NCBI GenBank assembly: GCA_964411985.1 | Contig: CAYPNF010000087.1 | Location: 1-27,678, forward strand | Direction of reading: 5' to 3' | From: CAYPNF01 sp964411985 | GTDB lineage: Bacteria > Verrucomicrobiota > Verrucomicrobiia > Limisphaerales > J093 | Length of the DNA: 27,678 bases | In this document: positions 1 to 7,898 of the stretch, piece after piece | Layout of the letters: each line of letters starts with the position of its first letter | How positions within the stretch are numbered: position 1 is the first letter of the stretch | The notes under the pieces: generated by a model | Databases searched by the model: none | Seen by the model: the letters and a program-made list of their open reading frames with translations, nothing else | What the model was told of the DNA's origin: nothing | Program-made: the position numbers and the translations under genes

Positions 1-215
1 GCCGCTGGTCTGATAGCAGGGCTGCGAATCGGTTGGATAAGGAACTGGGAGGTGATGACTCTCATCGATGCCGCCGCCGAGGAGTCTTGTGGCCTGGATC
101 CGGGGATTGCTGCTTCCCATGGAATGCCCGACCTTTGAAAAGCGCCGTAAAAGAGAGTCAAACAAGCGAATTTGCGAAGCGTTCGAAGAGACTCAGAAGC
201 AGGTCTTGATCTGGG

Positions 216-1937
216 TTACGGTGACCTGACTCGGTAGAACCGTGTCGGGTAGTTCGTCCAATGTGAATCGCTGAAGTACGCTGTTCCACCGCTGAGGGTA
301 TTGGTTGCCACCGGGGACCAAGTGGGATTGGTTAGGGTCGTGCTGGCTTCCACCACGACGGAGTTGTTTGTGGCCCAAGAAGTGGTGAAACCAAATTGAT
401 TGGTGTGGATGCCTAGGCTCCCACTCAGAATCACCGGATTGGGACGCACCCATAGTGCCGTCGGACGACCACCAAAGGTCTTGTCCCAACCTGTCGTCCC
501 AGGCAGGTAATAGACGGTCGAATCGCTGTCTCTGAGCGGGGACTCACCATCACCAGGAGAGTTACCCCAGAAATAGAGCCTGGTCAGGCTGCAGCAACCA
601 GCGAAAGCATTCCACCCGATGTTGGTGACGCTGTTGGGAATCGTAACGTTGGGCAGGCTGGTGCAGCCAAAGAACGCATAATACTCGATGCTGGTGACGC
701 TCGTGCCTATCGTGACGTTGGTCAGGCTGTTGCAGCCTCGGAACGCATAGCTCCCGATGCTGGTGACGCTGTTGGGGATCGTGGCTTTGGTCAGGCCGTC
801 GCAATACTCGAACGCGCAGGATCCGATGCTGGTGACGCTGTTGGGGATCGTAACGTTGGTCAGGCTGGTGCAGCCAGAGAACGCCATGTATCCGATGCTA
901 GTGACGCCGTTGGGGACCGTGACGGTGGTCAGCTTGGTGCAGTTTTGGAACGCCCAGTCTCCGATGCTGGTGACGCTGCTGGGGATCGTAACGCTGATCA
1001 GGCTGGTGCAGCCAGAGAACCCGCTGAGGTAGGTCACGCTGTTGGGGATCGTAACGTTGGTCAGGCTGGTGCAGCCAGAGAACGCATTGAACCCGATACT
1101 CGTGACGCTGTTGGGGATCGTGACGCTGGTCAGGCTTTTGCAGTCCCAGAACGCATTGACCGCGATGTTGGTGACGCTGTTGGGGATCGTGACGCTGGTC
1201 AGGTTGACGCAGTTACCGAACGCGTAGCCCGCGATGCTCGTGACGCTGTTGCCAATCGTAACCTCGGTCAGGCCGGTGCACCACGAGAACGCCCCTCCTC
1301 CGATGCTGGCAACGGTGTTAGGGATTGTGTAACTGCCAGCCTTACCTGCCGGGTATTCAATGATCGTGGTCTGACTCTGGTTGAACAAGACCCCATCCAA
1401 GCTGCTGTAGGCGGAATTGAGCATGTCCACCGTGATTGCCGTCAGGCTCCCGCAGCCCCAGAACGCATAGCTCCCGATGCTGGTGACGCTGTTGGGGATC
1501 GTGACGTTGGTCAGGCTGGTGCAATCTCGGAACGCGTAGCCCCCGATGCTGGTGACGTTGTTGGGGATCGTGACGTTGGTCAGGCTGTGGCAATACTCGA
1601 ACGCGTAGCTCCCGATGCTGGTGACGCTGTTGGGGACCGTAACGTTGGTCAGCCTGGTGCAGCCAGAGAACGCAAACCACCCAATGTTGGTGACGCTGTT
1701 GCCGATGTTGACGCTGGTCAGGTCGACGCATTTACCGAACGCATGCCACCCAATGTTGGCGACGGGTAGGTCGTTGATATTGTCCGGGATGCTGATCGCA
1801 CCGCCCGGCCCCGTGTACTTGGTGATCGTGATGGTGCCGTTATTGGTCATGTACTCGTATTGGGCTTGCACCACTGCAGCCAGGACCAGAAACAGGAACA
1901 CCGACAGTCCCGGGCTATAAGAACGACGAGGTTTCAT
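216..1937 (-). CDS. Secreted BspA-type leucine-rich-repeat protein
   Basis: This 573-residue protein is probably exported and used for surface binding or adhesion; no enzyme motif is visible. Residues 1-26 form a signal peptide: a basic start (MKPRRS), a hydrophobic core (LSVFLFLVLAAVV) and a likely cut after QAQ. From about residue 50 to 435 there are about 15 units of the LRR_5 (BspA/TpLRR) type, each 23 residues, with the consensus LTNVTIPNSVTSIGxxAFxGCxS. One unit is short (YLSGFSGCTS, 21 residues). A different stretch with TAITVDMLNSAYSSLDGVLF interrupts the array after the fifth unit; such segments are usual in this family. The last 80 or so residues form a separate beta-rich tail ending in PTRFYRVRSP, which I associate with Verrucomicrobiota exported proteins. 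The ATG start is set by the signal peptide; no clear Shine-Dalgarno site precedes it. It stands alone, with no operon partner. The call is confident; the binding partner is unknown. Confidence 0.88.
   Translation of the reverse strand: MKPRRSYSPGLSVFLFLVLAAVVQAQYEYMTNNGTITITKYTGPGGAISIPDNINDLPVANIGWHAFGKCVDLTSVNIGNSVTNIGWFAFSGCTRLTNVTVPNSVTSIGSYAFEYCHSLTNVTIPNNVTSIGGYAFRDCTSLTNVTIPNSVTSIGSYAFWGCGSLTAITVDMLNSAYSSLDGVLFNQSQTTIIEYPAGKAGSYTIPNTVASIGGGAFSWCTGLTEVTIGNSVTSIAGYAFGNCVNLTSVTIPNSVTNIAVNAFWDCKSLTSVTIPNSVTSIGFNAFSGCTSLTNVTIPNSVTYLSGFSGCTSLISVTIPSSVTSIGDWAFQNCTKLTTVTVPNGVTSIGYMAFSGCTSLTNVTIPNSVTSIGSCAFEYCDGLTKATIPNSVTSIGSYAFRGCNSLTNVTIGTSVTSIEYYAFFGCTSLPNVTIPNSVTNIGWNAFAGCCSLTRLYFWGNSPGDGESPLRDSDSTVYYLPGTTGWDKTFGGRPTALWVRPNPVILSGSLGIHTNQFGFTTSWATNNSVVVEASTTLTNPTWSPVATNTLSGGTAYFSDSHWTNYPTRFYRVRSP
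598..1740 (-). repeat. Tandem 69-bp repeats encoding LRR units
   Basis: The LRR array is also a DNA-level tandem repeat. The phrase GTGACGCTGTTGGGGATCGT and close variants recur about every 69 bp on the + strand, which is 23 codons. Several neighbouring units differ at only a few bases, so the array could gain or lose units by recombination or slippage. Because each unit is a multiple of three, such changes would keep the frame. The array is broken once, at about 1320-1440, by a non-repeat segment. Confidence 0.85.
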
Positions 1938-2877
1938 GTTTGACGGGGACTACGATTTCGAAGTTGTGCGCCACGATAGATCCGAACCTTGGGTGAATTA
2001 AAGCAGATTCCAGGCCAGGTTCCGCCACTTGAAACCAAATCCAAGTCTCTGTGAAAACGACGACGGTTCCACCCATTAGCACTTCTTAACGGTGTCAAGA
2101 CTCCGGATTCCGTACTTGAGTGGACACGCATCACCATCATCCTAAGAACCAGTCGCTTGAGTTCGAATCCATGAAGGTGGGAAGACCACGATTTTGCCCC
2201 CCCTCCAGCCCGCTACAGAAGTGCAGGAGTATTCTGTGATTGAAGGTCGATCCCTTCCCACGCACCACTGAACGGACCACCCTAAACCGCCGAGACCCCG
2301 AGCCATCCGGACCATGTTCGCACGCCGGGGACACCATGGTACTCTCCCAAAACAAAGGGCGCTTCCTGACCTGCTTCTATGCAAAACGCAAATTGGGTAG
2401 TTCGAATCTGCGCCAAAGCGTTGAACCAGCGGCCAATGGCATGTTCTTCTTGTGACTGATCCACGGCTCGGTGGTGGCTCATGCTCGTCGTTACCTGAGG
2501 TTGTACAATCCCCTGGGCTGTTCCTCGCGTGCCACAAACAGGTAAGTCTCGGCGGTTGTGGCCGAGTCGCTCATTCCGGAGGCTTGGCCTTTCATTTGCA
2601 GGGTGTTTCTCCAGACCAGCCAACCATGGTCCCCGGTCACAAAAGCGATTGTCGAGGTCCCAAGACGCGCGCGGCGGACCTTGAAAGCGTGGTTTCCTAG
2701 AATGGTCTGGAAGCCTTTGGCAGTGCAAGAGCAACTTGGAGCTGGCAAAGAACGACCGTCGGGAACATGATGAAAGCGAGAACGCGGGTTGTGATTCATG
2801 TGCGCGACTGCCCGGCTTTATCGTCTGGGATCCCAAGTCACAGGCGGGCTCTTGAACCAGCCAAAACAAACCAACAA
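1938..2877. other. Gene-poor stretch without a recognisable gene
   Basis: About 940 bases lie between the LRR gene and the esterase. Short open frames occur on both strands; none has a recognisable domain, signal peptide or ribosome binding site. The most protein-like is a minus-strand frame at 2491-2799 with peptides such as YLFVAREEQPRGLYNLR, which I cannot assign to a family. It could be the residue of a decayed gene. The leader of the esterase at 2878 must lie at the right end, but no convincing promoter was found. Confidence 0.5.
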
Positions 2878-4080
2878 ATGAACTTGAAGACAAGAGGTGC
2901 CCTACTTGGCGCAGCGGTTGCCATGTCGCTGGTGGCCAACTCCGTGATGTCTCAGCAGGCTGAGCCAGGCAAGCCGACGCGGGAGTTCAAGGGCTCGGTG
3001 AAAGTGTTCATCCTTGCCGGGCAGTCGAACATGGAAGGGCATGCCGGTGTGCAAACACTCGACCGGTTGGGTGAGCACCCGACTCATGGACATCTGCTGA
3101 AGAAGATCAAGAAAGACGACGGTTCATTCGTGGTGCGCGATGATGTGTTTGTCTCCTATCAGAAAGAGGACGAAAGAATCAAACGCCCACTGTCGGTGGG
3201 CATGGGTGCCTGGGGGGCTGATTGGTTCGGGCCGGAGCTGACGTTTGGCATCGAGATGGGAGATCACTTCAAAGAACCGGTTCTACTAATTAAAACCTGC
3301 TGGGGCGGACACAGCCTGTACGGCAATTTCCGTTCGCCGAGTGCTGGAAAGGCGACCTATGAGGCAGGCTATAAGCCGGAGGAGATCGGTGCGTCTTATC
3401 ACAAAATGGTGAAAGAGGTGCGTGAGTGCCTAGCCAATCTCGACACCGATTTCCCGCAGTTGAAGGGGCTCAAGACCGAACTTTGCGGGTTCGTCTGGTT
3501 TCAGGGCTGGAACGACATGTGCCAGCCCGGCGATAAGATCAGGCAGCAGGTCTACGATGAGTACTGCCCGAATTTTGTTCATCTGGTTCAGGACCTGCGT
3601 GCCGAATTCAAGGTGCCGAAGCTGCCGGTAGTTGTGGGTGAGCTGGGCGTCGGCGGCGAAAAAGGGGACAAGAACATGATGGATTTCAGGGCCGGCCAGG
3701 CGAAAATCGCGACCTGCCCGGAACTAAAGGGTACGGTGGGCTATGTGCGTACCGCGCCCTTCTGGTATCCTGAATTGGATGAATTGCCCGCGAAGATGGA
3801 AATTCAGGAAAGCCGGGTGAGGAAGGCGGTCGCGCTCAAGGTCAAGGAGCAACTGAAAGACAAGCCGGAGAGCGCGGATCCCAAGAAAATGGAACAGCTC
3901 GTCAAGGAAGCCGGCGACAAGGCCCTGGAACAGGATGCGGCGTATCAGGAAGCCAAGAAGGAGTCTGATAGGCACGTCTGCAACTGGTATTGCCATTATC
4001 AGGGAAGCGCCAGGGTGTACTGCATGGTTGGGTACAGTTTGGCGGAGGCAATGAAGCCTTTGCTGGCGGCCAAGCCTTAG
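2878..4080 (+). CDS. Secreted sialate O-acetylesterase-family (SASA) carbohydrate esterase
   Basis: This is probably an exported esterase that removes acetyl groups from sugars. The family includes sialate 9-O-acetylesterases and CE6-type acetylxylan esterases; among the plant-polysaccharide enzymes here, an acetylated hemicellulose or pectin substrate is more likely than sialic acid. From the chosen ATG the protein has 400 residues. Residues 1-25 are a signal peptide (MNLKTRGALLGAAVAMSLVA, then NSVMS). The family blocks are visible: AGQSNMEG at 47-54 with candidate nucleophile Ser50, CWGGHS at 141-146, GFVWFQGWND at 204-213, and a C-terminal CHYQGSA with candidate catalytic His373. An in-frame ATG at 2767 would add 37 residues lacking signal-peptide character, so 2878 is preferred. 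A Lys/Glu-rich segment at about 310-360 is probably helical. It is transcribed alone; the next features are a repeat and a gene fragment. Confidence 0.85.
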   Translation: MNLKTRGALLGAAVAMSLVANSVMSQQAEPGKPTREFKGSVKVFILAGQSNMEGHAGVQTLDRLGEHPTHGHLLKKIKKDDGSFVVRDDVFVSYQKEDERIKRPLSVGMGAWGADWFGPELTFGIEMGDHFKEPVLLIKTCWGGHSLYGNFRSPSAGKATYEAGYKPEEIGASYHKMVKEVRECLANLDTDFPQLKGLKTELCGFVWFQGWNDMCQPGDKIRQQVYDEYCPNFVHLVQDLRAEFKVPKLPVVVGELGVGGEKGDKNMMDFRAGQAKIATCPELKGTVGYVRTAPFWYPELDELPAKMEIQESRVRKAVALKVKEQLKDKPESADPKKMEQLVKEAGDKALEQDAAYQEAKKESDRHVCNWYCHYQGSARVYCMVGYSLAEAMKPLLAAKP

Positions 4081-4096
4081 CCGTGTCCATGCAGTT

Positions 4097-4252
4097 GAAC
4101 AGGAGGCAGCAGAGAGAGCAGAGCCGTCAGACGGAGTCAGAATCGCTCCTCGCGGTCCGTTCAAGCGTTCACTGGACGGTGAAAGTGATACGTCCGTCTC
4201 GATCGTCAGACCGCTCAAGCCCGATCTCTGCTATCTCCGCTGACTCCTGTTC
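4097..4252. repeat. Imperfect long inverted repeat (27-bp arms, 24/27 matching)
   Basis: The arm 4097-4123 (begins GAACAGGAG, ends AGCAGAG) and the reverse complement of 4226-4252 agree at 24 of 27 positions, with 102 bases between them. Weaker matching continues outward: AGCCGT follows the esterase gene on the left and pairs with ACGGCT on the right. A short perfect palindrome, CCGTCAGACGG, lies at 4124-4134 just inside the left arm. I recall AACAGGAG...CAGAG-type phrases as interspersed repeats in Verrucomicrobiota, but this cannot be checked here. It lies between the esterase stop and a broken gene, so it may be a repeat-element pair or a rearrangement scar. Confidence 0.75.
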
Positions 4253-4331
4253 TTCATTGAATTGTTACGGCTTAGGCGCTCAGCGGGCCACTCTCAGCAG
4301 TAGTCAACAACCGATTCCAGACCGCCTCGCC

Positions 4332-4442
4332 ATGAATCATGTGGAACGATTTCGCGCTGTCATGAATTTTCAAGCGGTGGACCGACTGCCGCGCTGGGAA
4401 TGGGCCATGTGGTGGGACTAAACCATTGCCCGGTATCACCGC
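4332..4442 (+). pseudogene. 5' remnant of a URO-D-family (uroporphyrinogen decarboxylase-like) gene
   Basis: An ATG at 4332 opens 29 codons reading MNHVERFRAVMNFQ, then VDRLPRWEWAMWWD, and then stops at TAA (4419-4421). This matches the start of URO-D-superfamily proteins of the MtaA/CmuA-like type, in which an N-terminal ERFRAVMNF..DRLP..EWA.WWD pattern is typical. After the stop the same frame continues TIARYHR, as expected if the TAA replaced a CAA (Gln) codon. Family resemblance ends at about 4442, where the 3' end of the oppositely oriented GH43 gene begins. The remaining 300 or so residues of a normal protein are missing. I read it as a dead fragment cut off by a rearrangement that placed the GH43 gene here. 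The family assignment relies on a short N-terminal match and is moderately sure. Confidence 0.6.
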
Positions 4443-6346
4443 GGGATCTTCGGTCGCACGCGTCCGGCGGCATCGAACTCGATAGGGAGGATGCCGGGCC
4501 GTTCCTGCCAAGGCGCCTGGCCATCGCTGCCGAAATAGGTGGACCACCACTGGCCTTGGTCGTCCTTGAAGAACGTGTTGTGGCCGGCATGGGGCAGGGC
4601 TTCATAACGCTCGCCGTAAGGGCCGAAGAGATTCGTGGAAGTCGAGATCGTGCAACTGTAGCGGCCTTCGAAATTCTCCGAACAGCAGAGGTGATATCGC
4701 CCGTTGGCCTTGAAGAGGAACATACCCTCGTAGCCGACGTGGTCGAACGATTCCTTTCCGAAGATGTTCGCGCACAGGCTGGAATGATGCTGCGGATTCG
4801 GATCGGAGGTCGTCGGTTTCAGCCAGCGATAAGGCTCCGCGAAGCCGCGCAGGTCGGGCTTCAATTCCGCGATTTTGCCGCTGTGCCAGAGGAAATAGAC
4901 GGTGCCGTCGTCGTCCTCGAAGAGCGAGGCATCAATCTCGTCCCCCAGCCGCTCCTGGGGCTGCATGTCCTCGTAGGGACCTTCCGGCCGGCCGCTCGTG
5001 CTCCGCAGCAAACCGCTGCCCGAGGTCCGCTGCATCTTCTCGAAAGTGGGCCCATCCCAGCCGGGCATGCTGTACGTGAGCCAGAAGGTGCCTTTCAGGA
5101 AGTGAATCTCTGGCGCCCAAAGAGACTTCTTCTTCTCCAGATACGGCTTGTGCCAGGGACTCGCGCCGTACTTCCAAACGAACCCCAGCCCAGTCCAGTG
5201 GGTGAGGTCCGGTGACTTCCAGACCTGGATGCCTTCGTTGAACCCATAGAAGGGCTCGACGGTGCCAGTCATGTACCAGGTTCCATCCGGCCCTCGACAG
5301 ATCGAGGTGTCCCGCAGCGGTGTATCCATGAGCTTGCGCAAGCCGGGAAGCTTGTCGCCGCCGGGTGCGAGTGACTTCACCGGTTCAAAGACGTCCACCT
5401 TCTGGACCAGGCCTTGCTCGTCAAAGCGCATAGGCGAAAGACAGGTTTCGCGATGGTAGCCGTCGCCGCCTGGAATGTGGAAGCGGTGGTAAGCGATAAC
5501 CCACTCGTCGCGGCCGGGAATCTGAGCGACGGAGTGGTGGCCGGCGCCCTTGATCACGCCGTTCTGGACAAGAATGGGGTTGTTGACGGCGTTAGTGAAG
5601 GGACCGAGCGGCGAACTGGCAGTGGCGTAGGACACACAGTAGCGCGGGTCTCGGGTGTCGTATTGGGACCACATCAGGTAGTAGACTCCCTTGCGCTTGA
5701 GGACGAAGGAACCTTCGCCGAAGTCGCGCGGGGTGATGCGTTTCACCGCGGCGGGGTCGAAGGAGATCATGTCTTCGTTGAGCTTGACCACGTTGCAGTT
5801 GCCGTTGCCGAAGTAGAGGTACGCGGAACCGTCCTCATCGGTGAAGACCATCGGGTCAATCACCTGGCACTGGTAGGTGTCCTTGGCGACCAGCGGTTTG
5901 CCGAGGGGATCCTTGAACGGGCCTTGTGGCCGGTCCCCCACGGCGACGCCGATGTTCTGCTCCGCCGAGTAGTAGAAGTAGTATCTGCCTTTGCGCGAGG
6001 CGATGCACGGTGCCCAGGCACGGGTTTTCGCCCACTTCAGGTCACGCGGGAAGTCGAGGATGATGCCCTCGCTTTTCCAGTGCTTCAGATCCTTGGAAGA
6101 CCAGCACTCGAACGAAGGCGAGTTCCAGCCAGGCACGTCCGTGGTGGGATAAATGTAGAAGGTGCCGTCAAACTCGGCGATGTGCGGGTCGGCATGAAAG
6201 TCTGGCAACGCCGGCGGGGGCGGGAGGTTCGGTGGGGTCCCAGGCTCCGCCTGTTCCGCATGGATGTGGTTCCAGCCCAGCAGCGCGGCAGCCATAACGA
6301 TGCTGGTTACGGAGTCAACGAGGCGGTGGGTCATCAGTGGTTTCAT
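4436..6346 (-). CDS. Secreted tandem-domain GH43 glycosidase (arabinofuranosidase/xylosidase type)
   Basis: This is a 636-residue exported protein with two complete five-bladed GH43-like domains in one chain. GH43 enzymes are inverting arabinofuranosidases, xylosidases or arabinanases. Residues 1-30 look like a signal peptide (VTSIVMAAALLGWNHIHA), followed by a Pro-rich linker (PPNLPPPPALP). Numbering from a GTG one codon earlier, domain 1 (about 49-325) shows the triad as Asp54 (ADPHI), Asp165 (VIDPM) and Glu212 (GEGSF), plus GAGHHS at 268-273. Domain 2 (about 335-637) shows Asp347 (RDTSI), Asp473 (IDAS) and Glu541 (YEGMF), plus HAGHNTF. Both domains therefore keep all three carboxylates. 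The ATG at 6346 is preferred over the GTG at 6349. Base composition is GC-rich (41 of 60 G/C in 5701-5760). Its 3' end overlaps the broken URO-D fragment. Exact substrate is unknown. Confidence 0.87.
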   Translation of the reverse strand: MKPLMTHRLVDSVTSIVMAAALLGWNHIHAEQAEPGTPPNLPPPPALPDFHADPHIAEFDGTFYIYPTTDVPGWNSPSFECWSSKDLKHWKSEGIILDFPRDLKWAKTRAWAPCIASRKGRYYFYYSAEQNIGVAVGDRPQGPFKDPLGKPLVAKDTYQCQVIDPMVFTDEDGSAYLYFGNGNCNVVKLNEDMISFDPAAVKRITPRDFGEGSFVLKRKGVYYLMWSQYDTRDPRYCVSYATASSPLGPFTNAVNNPILVQNGVIKGAGHHSVAQIPGRDEWVIAYHRFHIPGGDGYHRETCLSPMRFDEQGLVQKVDVFEPVKSLAPGGDKLPGLRKLMDTPLRDTSICRGPDGTWYMTGTVEPFYGFNEGIQVWKSPDLTHWTGLGFVWKYGASPWHKPYLEKKKSLWAPEIHFLKGTFWLTYSMPGWDGPTFEKMQRTSGSGLLRSTSGRPEGPYEDMQPQERLGDEIDASLFEDDDGTVYFLWHSGKIAELKPDLRGFAEPYRWLKPTTSDPNPQHHSSLCANIFGKESFDHVGYEGMFLFKANGRYHLCCSENFEGRYSCTISTSTNLFGPYGERYEALPHAGHNTFFKDDQGQWWSTYFGSDGQAPWQERPGILPIEFDAAGRVRPKIPR

Positions 6347-6590
6347 CACAACTGTTCAGATGGTCTCAGTTCAGGGACATGGTGCCATCGACGCACCGTG
6401 TTCACAATCCTCATTTCCGTCACTGGTCGCCGAAAGTGATTCACAACTTGTGGGAATGTGTATACAGTTCCTTGGTCATGGTGAGATAGGAGCCACCGTG
6501 GCTCATGGTCGTTTCGTAGGCGGGTTTGGAGAGTGTGAGTCATCAGGATGCGTTGCGAGGCGTTTTAGGCCAGGTAGCAAGCCCCATCCT

Positions 6591-6598
6591 AAGGAGGT
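6591..6598 (+). promoter_or_regulatory. Strong Shine-Dalgarno site setting a GTG start
   Basis: AAGGAGGT is close to a perfect anti-Shine-Dalgarno match and lies 10 bases before the GTG at 6609. It is one of the few strong sites in the window. It decides the start of the flippase, because the upstream in-frame ATG at 6264 would lie inside the divergent GH43 gene. Confidence 0.7.
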
Positions 6599-6608
6599 TA
6601 GTTTCAAC

Positions 6609-7898
6609 GTGGAAAGGGAAGGCAAAGCCTTGCAGGGGGTAGCCGTTTGCAGCGCGCAGGCACTTCGAGTGCGATGTTCTGCCCTGCTGCCGATTCTCCT
6701 GATTCAGGGGGTTTCCGCAGGCTTGGCTTGCATGACCAGTCTTGGCGTTTCGCGCCGACTTGGGCCGGAAGGGTTCGGAGAGTTCTCTTTCGCTTTGGCT
6801 TGTGGTACTTACGCGGCGCAGTGCGTGCGGTTCGGCACCGACCGCACGTTGGTTCATGAACTTGTAAGGTCAACTGCCGATCCCAAACCGATTCTGGCGA
6901 CGAGCCTGGTCCTGCGGTCGATGGTCCTTGGCATCGTTCTGGTAGTGGCCTGGTCGTTGGCGAGCCGGTTTCTGGAGAACAGTGTGCCTTTCAGCCTGGC
7001 GATCTTGGCTGTGAGCCTGCCCGCGTTGGATTTCCAAGCTTGGTACGATGCCCGGGGGGAGGCGGCGAAGCATAGTGTCTACTCACTCGTTCAGAGACTG
7101 ATTCTGTTCGTGGCACTCCAGGTTTCGACGTTTTGGGCCACCGAGAAGACCGGGCTTCTTATTACGAGCCAGGCCTGGCTCGGGGCAGGTTTGGTGCTCC
7201 TAGCCTTGCAAGGTCACTTGTTCTTGAGCGGGGCCTCTTGGGTGACCCGCGAGCGGTTGAACTCCAGCCTGAAAAGAGTACCCTCCCTGTTCGCTACGAA
7301 CCTACCCGTATTCGCGGCCGGGTTGCTCTGCTTGTCCTTTGGCACCATGAATCAGGTGCTGGTCTTTGCCCTGGCTGGATCAAATGAGGCAGGTCTCTTT
7401 GCCGCTGGCTGGCAGTACGTTGCCGCTGTGGGTCTGGTGGCAGCGCAGGCGGCCCGTTTGTCCATGCCGCGACTTGCCCGTGTTTGTAGCGGTGGGATGG
7501 CTGACGCGCAGGTCCTGGCTTGCCTGCGCGCGGAAGGCCTCCAACTCCTCCTGTTGACTTGCCCCTTCGCGTTGCCCGCACTCGTTCTGCCCGAGGCTGT
7601 AATGGGGATCCTGTTCCCGGGAAGGGACCTGGATGGCGAGGCGCTCCTGCGTTGCATGGCGCTTTACAGCCTGCTGGTGTCCGTCGGAATCATGCCAGGG
7701 CAGGCTCTCATATTTCTAGGCTGCCGAAGGACGTACTTTACCTGCGTGCTTGCGGGAGCCCTGCTTGGCGTGGTGACCTGCGCAGTGATGATCCCCGTTT
7801 GGGGCGCTTGGGGCGGGGCCCTTTCCCTTCTGATTTCGCATGGATTCTCCATTCTTCTCTACTGGATCGCGGTACTCCGGATCTCTGCCAACAAATGA
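6609..7898 (+). CDS. Flippase-like polysaccharide export membrane protein (MOP/Wzx superfamily)
   Basis: This is a 429-residue integral membrane protein resembling Wzx/RfbX O-antigen and exopolysaccharide flippases, which move lipid-linked sugar units across the inner membrane. From the GTG start the order is a short basic N-terminus, a first helix (LLPILLIQGVSAGLACMTSL), the family-like phrase RRLGPEGFGEFSFALA, and then about a dozen hydrophobic segments separated by short basic loops. The segment LLCLSFGTMNQVLVFALAGSNEAGLFAAG also fits the family, in which a charged or polar helix precedes the EAGLFAA-type phrase. The length is normal. It is followed directly by, and overlaps, the FrhB-like gene, suggesting one transcript. 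No glycosyltransferase or polymerase gene accompanies it, so the exported glycan cannot be named. Confidence 0.75.
   Translation: MEREGKALQGVAVCSAQALRVRCSALLPILLIQGVSAGLACMTSLGVSRRLGPEGFGEFSFALACGTYAAQCVRFGTDRTLVHELVRSTADPKPILATSLVLRSMVLGIVLVVAWSLASRFLENSVPFSLAILAVSLPALDFQAWYDARGEAAKHSVYSLVQRLILFVALQVSTFWATEKTGLLITSQAWLGAGLVLLALQGHLFLSGASWVTRERLNSSLKRVPSLFATNLPVFAAGLLCLSFGTMNQVLVFALAGSNEAGLFAAGWQYVAAVGLVAAQAARLSMPRLARVCSGGMADAQVLACLRAEGLQLLLLTCPFALPALVLPEAVMGILFPGRDLDGEALLRCMALYSLLVSVGIMPGQALIFLGCRRTYFTCVLAGALLGVVTCAVMIPVWGAWGGALSLLISHGFSILLYWIAVLRISANK

Noticed and set aside
1..138. Plus-strand frame open from the left edge to a TGA at 136
   Set aside because: Only 45 codons are visible and no family is recognisable; a minus-strand frame from about 120 to the edge is equally possible, so neither is annotated.
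945..1769. Long plus-strand open frame opposite the LRR gene
   Set aside because: It is open only because the 69-bp units repeat in phase; its translation is a low-complexity series of AGDAVGDRD-like units with no independent start signal.
2491..2799. Minus-strand 102-residue frame with protein-like peptides
   Set aside because: No family could be recognised, there is no start signal, and it competes with other equally open frames; kept only as a possible gene remnant.
4081..4331. Possible factor-independent terminator after the esterase
   Set aside because: The large inverted repeat has a 102-base spacer and no T-tract, so it is described as a repeat instead.
5414..6439. 341-residue plus-strand frame opposite GH43
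   Set aside because: Antisense to both GH43 domains, with Val/Gly-rich low-information sequence and no motif.
6440..6466. Possible promoter TTCACA...TATACA before the flippase
   Set aside because: The spacer is only 15 bp and the -35 match is poor, so it is not better than chance.
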